From Aphanomyces cochlioides (taxonomy: Eukaryota > Oomycota > Saprolegniomycetes > Saprolegniales > Verrucalvaceae), in contig JAHQRK010000010.1 of NCBI GenBank assembly GCA_019828595.1, positions 1,240,001-1,304,000 of the forward strand: a stretch of DNA of 64,000 bases, written 5' to 3'. The stretch's first letter is position 1. Every line of letters starts with the position of its first letter. The translations under genes were made by a program, and so were the position numbers. This document shows, piece by piece, positions 40,824 through 50,606 of the stretch. Below the pieces are notes generated by a model that saw only the letters and a list, made by a program, of their open reading frames with translations, had not been told where the DNA came from and searched no databases.

Positions 40824-42029
40824 CTACAGCGTGATGGAATTGTTGCGCGATCCTGGTGTGGGCGTGCCAATGTGCAACGCGTTGTCTTGGTCCGTGAAAG
40901 AGTCAGGATGCGATCCACTGATAAACGAATCGCTGCGGTAGCTTGCGCTATCTCGCGCATTCGAGTCGTCGTCATCCCACAAACTGCTGTGTCGACCGGT
41001 ATTTGTCGCGGCAATGTCGTGCTTGAACGTGCTTTCCGTTCGAGCTGACTCCATTGCGCTCACCCACAAGTTGTTGGTGTGTTGTGACGACATGGCGGAA
41101 TCGGAGATGCTTTCTCCATCTGCATACTCGATATCCCCCGACGCAATGAACGGAGGGGACGATAGCCTCTGGGCATTCGAGACGAAGCCATCGTTGGCAT
41201 ACTTCGGTGGCGACGTGCGCGAAGGCTGTTGGTAGTGTGGGTTTGGTTGGCTGTAGTTGTCTTTGGCTGGAGAGAAATATGGGCCACCAGGAGATGTTCG
41301 CTGGTCCGCAGACGTCGAGGGAGGATAGCGTTGTTCATGCGGCGTGATCATGTAAGGCTGTCCCTTTTGCGGCGAGATCACATCGTCTTCGTCGGCAGCT
41401 CGACGACGACAGAAGAGTACCACAGCAATCGCGATGAGTAAGACGCCGGCTACACCGCCGACAATCGCGACGACGATCGTCGTAGTGTTGGAGCTAGAGC
41501 TTTCGGACGAATTGGAAGCACCAGAGGCTGTTGTGGTTGGCACTGAGGACGATGGCGTTGCAGTCAACGGAGAGTCTGAAGATTGAGGGTCAGAGGATGA
41601 AGTCGACTGAGTTGGAGATGGTGTCGGAGCTGGTGTGGCCACTGATGAAGTTGTGGTTGGAGTTGTTGTGGTTACTGTAGCTGTAGTAGTGGCTTTAGAT
41701 GTGGTCACTGGCGCTGTAGTAGTCGGAGTGGACGTGGTCACGACGGGTGTATCAGGCGCTTTCGTCGTCGGGCTAGCGGTAGTCGTAATTGGTGCTGTAG
41801 TCACAGGGGCATTCGTAGTTTTTGTCGTTTGTGGTGGATCCGTTGGCTTGGGGGTTGTTGGTGGGGGTGGTGTTGCTGTTGTCGTTGGTGGTGGAGTCGG
41901 GGCTGGCGTGGGTGCAGGAGTCCCGACAGTGGTGGTTGGTGGCTGTGTTGGCGCTGGTGTGGTATCATTCTGTGCCGCGACCCACGTCGACGCTGTGATC
42001 ACGAGCAGCGTGATCAAGGATCTCTTCAT
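40824..42029 (-). CDS. Mucin-like single-pass surface protein, Thr/Pro-rich
   Basis: Single exon, 401 aa. Signal peptide (MKRSLITLLVITASTWVAAQ, cleavage probable after AAQ), then about 185 residues dominated by Thr, Pro, Ser and Ala in patterns such as PAPTPAPTPPPTTT, a likely dense O-glycosylation region. A transmembrane helix (VVAIVGGVAGVLLIAIAVVLFC) and a stop-transfer CRRR follow at about residues 208-232. The cytoplasmic tail (about 170 aa) is Ser/Asp-rich with many potential phosphosites. It is probably a cell-wall-spanning or surface sensor-like protein, similar in plan to fungal Wsc/Msb2 mucins, but no homology to those is claimed. The frame is open to 42071; the ATG at 42029 starts the signal peptide. 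Confidence 0.8.
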   Translation of the reverse strand: MKRSLITLLVITASTWVAAQNDTTPAPTQPPTTTVGTPAPTPAPTPPPTTTATPPPPTTPKPTDPPQTTKTTNAPVTTAPITTTASPTTKAPDTPVVTTSTPTTTAPVTTSKATTTATVTTTTPTTTSSVATPAPTPSPTQSTSSSDPQSSDSPLTATPSSSVPTTTASGASNSSESSSSNTTTIVVAIVGGVAGVLLIAIAVVLFCRRRAADEDDVISPQKGQPYMITPHEQRYPPSTSADQRTSPGGPYFSPAKDNYSQPNPHYQQPSRTSPPKYANDGFVSNAQRLSSPPFIASGDIEYADGESISDSAMSSQHTNNLWVSAMESARTESTFKHDIAATNTGRHSSLWDDDDSNARDSASYRSDSFISGSHPDSFTDQDNALHIGTPTPGSRNNSITL

Positions 42030-42529
42030 ATTGCTCTCGCGCTCTCTATGGAAGTGGAGAGGCTGATGCACTGGCGTTGTGAGCTGCAGTAACTAGGTCG
42101 CACCTGAATTGCCTTAATTCATCCTTCTCTCCCATTACACAACATCATACATTGGTGTCCAAACTAGCCATTGACAAGCTGGAATATCGGAAAGTGCAAA
42201 TTTAATCCATTGAGCTCGACGGATGTCACATAAACTAGCCCGCTCTATCCATCCACTGACAACTCGGCAACACAACAGGATAGCTCTTCAATGCAATGAA
42301 TTCTATGTCCTTTCACTGTGCAAGAGGCAGACGTTCTCCTTCTTCATTGCCATGGGAGCATCGATATGTGAAAATTTGTTGGCAAAATTATCATCCACGA
42401 CGAAATTTTGACGGCGTACGTGCGACAATCTTTACAAACGTCAAGATAAACTTCTTGTAAAATTATTATGAAAAATTTAAATTGGGGGGTTCGACGTCGG
42501 CAATGTGGAATTAGCTGGCATGAGGTACG
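42030..42529. other. Promoter side of the mucin-like gene, no gene seen
   Basis: About 500 bp upstream of the mucin-like gene. Frames are short and without motif. AT content rises towards the hairpin cluster. Confidence 0.4.
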
Positions 42530-43170
42530 GTGGAGCTAATGCGCCGACAGAGATACTGTAAATTCCCAAATAGTATGGCTCCGCCAAATAGTACGGCACC
42601 CCGATGTACCACTTCCTCCTAAATATAGTAAACTGAAAAAGGTTATTGTTCAACGACATTATAAAATGTTAAAGGGAGCTATCAATCATCCACAACCAGT
42701 ATGTCATCCAAGTACTCCAGTGCTTCTGACAAAGCATCGTAGTCTGTCGATGAGTTATTAGTCGCTTCAGGTTCGTAAGTTTCACTTGCAACTTGAAGCC
42801 TATATCAACAGCTTACTTCTTCCCAGGCATTCTCCAAATCTCGAATGATCAATCATATCTTATACCTGTGTTGTCTTATAATTTGACCATATTGACGATA
42901 TTAAATTGCAAAGGAAAATTCTAATAGTACGGCACCTGGAAGTGCCGTATTTTAATCCTATATATAAATTCTAATAGTGCCGTATTTTAATCCTATATAT
43001 TAATTAATAAAATTCTAATAGTACGGCACTTCCAGGGGCCGTACTATTAGAATTTTCCTTTGCAATTTAATATCGTCAATGTAATAGTACGGCACTTCCA
43101 GGTGCCGTACTACTAGAATTTTCCTTTGCCATGCCGAACACTTCCAGGTGCCGTACTATTTACTACGGCA
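42530..43170. repeat. Cluster of nested hairpin repeats around TAGTACGGCAC
   Basis: The 11-mer TAGTACGGCAC or its complement GTGCCGTACTA (or a shortened form) occurs about ten times between 42589 and 43160, often as a perfect hairpin with a 6-nt loop (for example 43085-43112: arms TAGTACGGCAC and GTGCCGTACTA around TTCCAG). Fragments are also found as direct repeats (ATTTTAATCCTATATATA twice, at about 42950 and 42985). The cluster contains the large inverted repeat at 42891-43080. No coding capacity. Confidence 0.85.
42891..43080. mobile_element. Large inverted repeat, MITE-like foldback element
   Basis: Arms 42891-42949 and 43022-43080 are inverted copies matching at 58 of 59 positions; they begin ATTGACGATATTAAATTGCA. 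Each arm ends in its own small hairpin. The 72-bp centre holds a tandem partial repeat. It has the form of a foldback or MITE; no clear target duplication was seen. A truncated third arm (GAATTTTCCTTTGCC) lies at about 43117-43131. Confidence 0.75.
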
Positions 43171-43474
43171 TGCCGTCTTTTATTAGAATATACAGTAATA
43201 TGTGTTCCTGGAAACATTCTCGCTTGCAGTGGACTTGTTTTGGGCGATTGTACAGTAGGAGTACCACACCGCTGTGTCATCTATGCCTCGTCTTTCGCCA
43301 GGATGAGTGGCGAAAAGATTGCAGTCCGTTCTGCCAGCGACCAGAGAAATCATAGCCTCAGTGACAATGAATGCACATTGTATGATATAGTAAAATTAGA
43401 TGGGGGTTTCAATGCCCAATGCCTTTGAAGAGGCAATGAGGAGGGTTTGAAATCGTGCGTGGTTCATAACGATA

Positions 43475-43574
43475 TAACCGGCCAATAAACCATAACCGGA
43501 TAATGAACCTTAACCGGATAAGATGAAACCGGTTAATGAACCTTAACCGGATAAAGTACTGTAGCCGTAACCGG
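43475..43574. promoter_or_regulatory. Array of TAACCGG(ATAA) motifs upstream of HemD
   Basis: Six or more copies of (T)AACCGG, four as TAACCGGA (43493, 43511, 43543 and 43568) and two with the 17-nt phrase ATAATGAACCTTAACCG repeated, lie 30-130 bp before the HemD start. It is a tandem variant of the TATCCGGAT motif found at other genes. Confidence 0.45.
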
Positions 43575-43603
43575 AACTTTGAGCAAGTGGAGATTTTGCC
43601 GCA

Positions 43604-44449
43604 ATGGCTGACCGTCCTGTGGTGCTCTTGCTCAAGGCGGAAGATGACAAGTACCGCAAGCCATTCTACGAGCGCGATCTCGAAGTTGCGTTTTCAGACG
43701 TGTTGACATTCACTAGAGAGAACGTTGATGCACTCACTGAGGTTGTGTTCTGTCATTGTATCATTTGCTGGAGAAAGTACGTAGGCTCTTCAAGCGCTGG
43801 ATCAATACGTTGGGATCATTATCACAAGCCCGCGAGCAGCCTCTGCGATTGTGGATGTAGTACAATCCTTGACACCAGACAAAGCGCAATCTATGCTTGA
43901 AAAACTCCAGAGTCTGTCGATTTACTCGGTTGGCAAGAGCACATCGAAACCAGTGCTGGAGATTGGCCTTACCTGCATTGGTGAAGACTCTGGATCGGCT
44001 GAAGTCTTGTCAGAGTTCATTGAGAAAAGTGGCAACACTACAGGCCGAATGCTTTTCCTCTGTGGAAACAAACGCATGGATACTTTGCCAGAGAGTTTCA
44101 GCCGTCGAAACCAACAGCTTGACGAGTTGGTGGTCTACTCTACCAAGGAAGTTGACGAAATCACATGGCTCAAGACAAACGTGCCTGCGTGGGTCGTTTT
44201 CTTTAGTCCAAGCGGTGTTAAGGCTGCTCAACGGATGGAAGCAGTACCGTGGAAAACGATCAAGAAGGCTGCGATCGGTAAGAGTCCTTGATCCTAGAAG
44301 GCGTAATGATGTTTCCAGGCAAGTCGACTGCTACCGCCCTCGCTAAAGCAGCAGAGGCGTTGAGTGATGCGACATGGGAGGCCAATGCTGTAGCGGCGAA
44401 GCCCACCCCAGAAGACCTGGCCGAAGCAATAGCTTCGTACAATCCTTAG
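43604..44449 (+). CDS. HEMD: Uroporphyrinogen-III synthase
   Basis: Three exons (43604-43741, 43785-44277, 44319-44449) give 253 aa, the usual size. The sequence follows the family: VVLLLKAEDDKYRKPF, GIIITSPRAASAI, SVGKSTSKPV, GRMLFLCGNKRMDTLPESF, LDELVVYST, WVVFFSPSGVKAAQ, AIGKSTATALAKAAEALS and the C-terminal AVAAKPTPEDLAEAI. It closes hydroxymethylbilane to uroporphyrinogen III in haem biosynthesis. The start is the only ATG in place, preceded by an array of CCGGATAA motifs. Convergent with SF3B6; the stops are 17 bp apart. No presequence is obvious. Confidence 0.93.
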
Positions 44450-44466
44450 ACATATTCATTGTATTA

Positions 44467-44991
44467 TTACTCAACACCATAGCGTGCTTTGAGTTGCGAT
44501 ATTTCTTGCTGTTTGGCATTGACGTCCATGTTCTTGTGCACACGATTTGCTTGGTAGTATAGAACGACAAGGTATCGACCACACACATTGAACCCAGACA
44601 AGTGATCAACCTACGCAATCCAAACACATGAGCCCCCAGATCTTCTTGATGAGATACTGACCGCGTTCTTTGCATCATATATATCTTCGTATACGACAAA
44701 AGCCGTGCCTCGGGTATCATTCGCAACACCTATACAACAGCGCCTCATTTGGATTCACTTGCAATCACGGAGTCTTACCCAAACGGATCTGACGGATGGC
44801 GCCGTATTTGCCAAAGATGTCGTACATTTCTTCGCTGGAAATTTTGAAAGGGAGGTTGCGTACATACAATACGCGGTTGACTTCGGGAGGCAAGCGAGAC
44901 TACAGGTACATCCAGTTAGCTATCATATTCAAGAGGAAAACGCGCTTACATTGCCCTTTCGGCCAAACGAGTTCGACATCATCGCCGCCAT
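44467..44991 (-). CDS. SF3B6: Splicing factor 3B subunit 6 (p14)
   Basis: Four exons (44991-44950, 44899-44779, 44729-44662, 44610-44467) give 124 aa, nearly the length of human p14 (125). It is one [76 protein letters not shown], then a helix ([15 protein letters not shown]). p14 contacts the branch-point adenosine region in the U2 snRNP. Three introns of 49-51 nt in a 525-bp gene. TATCCGGATA motifs sit 61-118 bp before the start. Confidence 0.95.
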
Positions 44992-45537
44992 CTCAACGTA
45001 TGGAACAGAAAGAAAGCGACAAGCTCTCAGGAGAATATCTATTATCCGGATAAACAATATATCCGGATACTATGCTATCCGGATAATGCGTGACAAAATA
45101 CGGATAACTGTAACTGATTGTTGAAGAGATGAAAGTTGTGCCAGAAAGGCGCGAGTCCTTCTGCCTTGGTGGGGAACAATGAGCGATTTGACAAGAATCA
45201 TGAAGTTATCTACTCTCCTAAGCCTATGGAATGGGAAGCGCGCCGATCTATCAACGAAAGTTCTGATTGACATGACACTACTCAGCCAGATCTTGCTACA
45301 CAGCGAGAAGTTGAGGTTGAGGACTGTCCCTATCTTGCAATCTCTTCATCCATCGATTATTTGGCATTTCGCTTTAGTGTCGACTCGTTTATCGCTGTCG
45401 AGGGGGGCAAGGAGTAGAATACGCACCGAATTCAATATTGACAACTGATAAATCCAATGCCTCAGACGGATTTCGTAAGATATCAAGATAGCTAAAGGGT
45501 GTTCCCGCAACATCCACGAGCAACATAATGCTTGGAC
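44992..45537. other. Promoter region of SF3B6 and unassigned spacer
   Basis: The left 120 bp is the motif-rich SF3B6 promoter. The remaining 430 bp has no convincing gene; a minus-strand frame that continues past the stop of the next gene (to 45389) has no recognised motif. Confidence 0.35.
45052..45108. promoter_or_regulatory. TATCCGGATA motif cluster upstream of SF3B6
   Basis: Three perfect or near-perfect palindromes (TTATCCGGATAA at 45052-45063, TATCCGGATA at 45060-45069 region, CTATCCGGATAA at 45075-45086) and a half-site (ATACGGATAA) lie 61-118 bp before the start. Confidence 0.5.
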
Positions 45538-45861
45538 TCAGAGCTTCGAGCCGCAGTACTTGCAGCAGTCGTCGGTGGAATACATATTGCCAGTAAGTTG
45601 TCGTGCGGATCGGTTGGTCAAGCTCAAGACTTGGCACTGAGGGCATTTCATCCATGCGGTGTCCATCGATGCATCGCCCCATTCGCCGGAAATGTAATTT
45701 ATGCCGCTGTCCAGGTTGACATCGTCCATCCAAATCAGCCCAACGTTTGGGGGAAGCTCAGAGCGAATCGCCGACATCATCTCCAGCTTCTCGCGTCGTA
45801 GAGCCAGCGTCAATCGCTCAATTTCCTTTCGCTTCAGCTCTTGGCTTTCCATCATACTCAT
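45538..45861 (-). CDS. Small zinc-ribbon-like protein, paralogue 1
   Basis: From ATG 45861 it encodes 107 aa: a charged helix (ELKRKEIERLTLALRREKLE), LPPNVGLIWMDD, then a C-x2-C pair in WMKCPQCQVLSL and a second C-x2-C in CCKYCGSKL at the very end. The frame is open to 46059 with an ATG at 46044, but that longer N-terminus (ALEDDDNGVC) is not shared with its relatives. Two similar genes follow on the plus strand (46043 and 46774). The family is not recognised; four cysteines suggest a zinc ribbon, possibly in a transcription or RNA context. Divergent from paralogue 2. Confidence 0.6.
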   Translation of the reverse strand: MSMMESQELKRKEIERLTLALRREKLEMMSAIRSELPPNVGLIWMDDVNLDSGINYISGEWGDASMDTAWMKCPQCQVLSLTNRSARQLTGNMYSTDDCCKYCGSKL

Positions 45862-46042
45862 GATTCCAAAAATGGCAATATCTTGATCTTGTCTAACGGG
45901 ATTATCTCGAGGCAGTTGATCTCTCGAGACCGCATCCGGCAGTTGATCTTGTGATTCCAACTGATTGAAGGCGCAGTCGAGATGATGCTTGATGACCCAT
46001 TTTCCAATCATGCAAACTCCGTTGTCGTCGTCTTCGAGTGCC

Positions 46043-46315
46043 ATGCTGGCAGCTGCCAACCGTCGACTTGAAGAAATCCATGGCGAGGAAACACTCTTTC
46101 AAGAATGCGCAGCTAGTTTACCCCGGCAAATTGGCTTGATTTGGATGGGCGACTTTGACGGTACCAACGACTCGCCATGTCAAAGGACTATCGCAGGGCC
46201 GAAACGCAAAACCAGAGTGTGGACGAAATGCGACGGATGCTCCATCTATTCTTTACGAGAAATGAAGTGGCCTGATAGCAAGACAAACGACGCATGCAAG
46301 TTTTGCGGAATGTGA
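46043..46315 (+). CDS. Small zinc-ribbon-like protein, paralogue 2
   Basis: 90 aa: helix (NRRLEEIHGEETLFQECAAS), LPRQIGLIWMGDF, C-x2-C in WTKCDGCSIYSLREM, and C-x2-C in ACKFCGM. It aligns with paralogues 1 and 3 over the whole length, with greatest identity around LIWM-x-D and K-C-x2-C. Its ATG (46043) overlaps, in opposite orientation, a possible ATG of the longer form of paralogue 1 (46044), so one of the two starts must be wrong; a further upstream ATG for this gene is at 45989. No known domain name is assigned. Confidence 0.6.
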   Translation: MLAAANRRLEEIHGEETLFQECAASLPRQIGLIWMGDFDGTNDSPCQRTIAGPKRKTRVWTKCDGCSIYSLREMKWPDSKTNDACKFCGM

Positions 46316-46773
46316 TGGCATCAAGTTTGAATTAGCCCTAGTGAGATAGATGGCCTTAATGGAAAACTCTCCTTCGTCGATTTAATTGTGATGCAACACG
46401 CATATCCCCCCAAGCTCGAGTCGAAGACCGATCTCAGGTTTGCAACATTGATATTCGACTCTCTCCCAGTAAATTCTGCTAAATGATATGCCACATTTTC
46501 TTTTCACCAGACCACGGCCACTTTGGGGAACGCAAGGAGAATCGAAACTGGTTTGAGGTACAAGATTCACATTTATCATGCATGCAGCCTCGCCTCGCCA
46601 TCGGTATACCGCACCCTTGGCTTCAAATGTTTGAACTGGTTCACTATCCGACCCCTCGTCGCTTTCATTGGAATGCCCCGTTGCTTTCTAAAATTGCAAC
46701 GGGTGCTCAATTGGACTGTTTTGCCCAACGAGCAAATACCAAGTAGGCGGTGCATTAAATCGCATTTTCAATC
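46316..46773. other. Spacer between small paralogues, no gene seen
   Basis: About 460 bp with no conserved frame. Confidence 0.4.
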
Positions 46774-47103
46774 ATGGAGAAACCCGCGTCTACCACCTTC
46801 CGTGCAAAGTTGGAAGCCATTGACCAACGCGTCCAAGAAGTCAATAACGTGAAGGCAACACTTATGAACGAGAAGGCAGCATTTCTGAAGGAATTTGTCG
46901 AAGATTTACCGTCGAATCTTAGTTTGGTTTGGACGACAGATTTCAAAAATTGTGGTGGTGCCACCCTGTATTATCGTCCAAGTTCCTAAGGGAAGCTCGA
47001 AGGAAAGCGGTGGATGAAGTGCGACGCATGCCAAGTGTATTCGATTCGAGAATTCAAGGGGTATGGTCAACTTCATGACGTCTGCAAGATTTGTGTTAAG
47101 TGA
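46774..47103 (+). pseudogene. Small zinc-ribbon-like paralogue 3, with an in-frame stop
   Basis: The frame starts MEKPASTTFRAKLEAIDQRV, reaches LPSNLSLVWTTDFKN, then meets TAA at 46987-46989. The same frame continues immediately with LEGKRWMKCDACQVYSIREF and DVCKICVK to a TGA at 47101-47103, which is the conserved C-x2-C..C-x2-C end of the family. Either this copy is a recent pseudogene, or a 39-nt intron (46952-46990, GTGGTG..CCTAAG, length divisible by three) removes the stop. The donor is poor, so pseudogene is favoured, but the clean downstream conservation keeps the question open. The stop is not bypassed by any known recoding signal. Confidence 0.55.
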
Positions 47104-47266
47104 TGCAGTCTGTTTCCCTTCAAAGCTAGCCTAGAATGGGAATAACATGCTCCAATTCAATATTCTCCATTCCATCACAAAGTAGTCAAAACCTGTATGC
47201 ACCCCGTGGTCGTTGAACTTGCTTGAGCTGGTGTAAATCAATCTTTGAATGAATATATTAACGGCT

Positions 47267-49090
<1,824 letters not shown>

Positions 49091-49173
49091 TCATGGACAT
49101 CCAAGCCGAAACTAAGACTAAGTATGCATTGGAAGGACGCAATTCGACCGACAATGTGCACAGGAACGTGTGT

Positions 49174-50165
49174 TTATACGATAAACGATGACGCGCCATG
49201 ATTTGTTGCCTCTTGCAGAGGTCGTTCGTGCAGCCAGATGCCAAAACCCAGAGGGAGGATGAGTTCCAAGACCAAGTACAATGGATAAGGTAGCGGAATT
49301 GTCGATCCAAACGGAGAAAACCAGAGACCTCTCCGGAAGGAATCGCGCAATTGATGACTCAACAAACAGACCTGATTTCAGCGAGCGGGTCAAGAGGTGT
49401 CCTGCAAATGCTCGTACCATTGGAAACGCCATTGCTTTTCGTTTGGCTGACTTTGGGGCCATATAACAGCACAAGGTTGCCAATAAGATAACGAACGTCA
49501 CGGAATGACCCCACGGACGAACCTATTCATGCCATTAAATCGATGGACATTATCGGCATCAACTTGCAAAGATGTCGCAGCTTGCAAGCTCACAGCCTGA
49601 GCAGCAAGAAAGTGATCGGCATCGATAAGACTTCCAGTCGCAAGAGCACCCACTGCTTCGATAGTAGGTAGCCGAAACTGTGGAGCAGCTATGAATGCAG
49701 CCAGACTCCATGAAACAAGCGCTACAGTCGCATGTGTTGCGTTGTCCACGAGTCCCCAGAAAAGTCGGCTATTGTTGTAGCATGGCCTTGGAGTGGTATG
49801 AGCACGGTGCAATTTTGGACGCAAGGATGTATTACCGTCGATGGAGCAATGCATCCGATACACAGCAAAGCGTGAGAAGTGACATAACTAAGCAGAATGG
49901 GTATATAATCTTCCACCTCATAGCAATATGTCTTCCCATGAGCTGCAAATGGATATGTAAAGGTGCAAAGCGTCGTATTGAGTAGCGTCGTGTTCGACAG
50001 GAGTCGAGCAATGGGCTATAGGACCATGAATTCAAAGCATATGGAGGTCACGTACATGACAAAAAGAGAGTAGTTGGCATGGAAGCCAACGAGAACTAGG
50101 AGTGTGAGCCATGCCAGAGCCTGCTTGTCATCGCAAAGCCACAGCGGTGTCGAGGTTGCATTCAT
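49174..50165 (-). CDS. TMEM267: TMEM267-like multi-pass membrane protein
   Basis: The conserved core begins near 49921: CCVSDALLHRRRLFWGLVDNATHATVALVSWSL, then ATGSLIDADHFLAAQAVSL, SHQLRDSFRRGLWFSPFGST and PLPYPLYLVLE. These match vertebrate TMEM267 (SDNAVHG..., SVIDVDHF, HHIRDGIRHGLW-CPFG). Short introns join exons 49921-49836, 49768-49544 or so, and further downstream; the DxDHF and HxxRD motifs recall membrane metal-dependent hydrolases, but no activity is known. An upstream hydrophobic exon (MNATSTPLWLCDDKQALAWL, 50165 down) can be spliced in frame through a 42-nt intron ending TATAG at about 50012, but its membership is uncertain; the simpler start is 49921 or 49939. Confidence 0.72.
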
Positions 50166-50606
50166 CGCAACCAAAATATCAAATATTAGAGAAATTTATA
50201 GATTATATGGAATATTTATTTATATAGGTATAATATTTGAAGGAACTCAAATGGCGCCAAATCATTTCAACAACGTATCCAAGGTCGAAGATGCACGGCC
50301 AGCATGCAGATTGAGTCAACGCGCCAAGAGGATCGTCTGTCAAGAGAGCCGTCAACTTCGAAGGAAATGCGAGAAAGAAATCATAGAATTATGGAAGATC
50401 GTGATCGTTGCAAGTTTCCTTCTTCGTCTGGACAAATTGATGCTTTGTCCTTTGTTGTGAAGCGTGAACAAGAACTTGACGCGACATGACCTTTTTCTTC
50501 ATGATATGCTCGCAATCATTCCAAAGTATTGCCTGACGACAACTGACACACGAAGACCAAGACGTAAGAACACAGTGCGAGATATCAAGAATTACTGCAG
50601 AATGCA
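50166..50606. other. Spacer between TMEM267-like gene and ABCC gene, no gene seen
   Basis: About 440 bp, partly AT-rich (50180-50250), without conserved frames. It is probably the 3' side of the ABCC gene and the promoter of the TMEM267-like gene. Confidence 0.4.

Noticed and set aside
41635..42066. Val/Gly-rich plus-strand frame over the mucin-like gene
   Set aside because: Complement of Thr/Pro codons produces the Val/Gly run. The minus strand has a signal peptide and membrane helix in the right places.
49722..49916. Minus-strand frame with EDYIPILLSYVTSHALLCIG overlapping the TMEM267-like gene
   Set aside because: It looks membrane-like, but it runs through an intron of the TMEM267-like gene and competes with the frame that has the conserved VDNATHA and DxDHF motifs.
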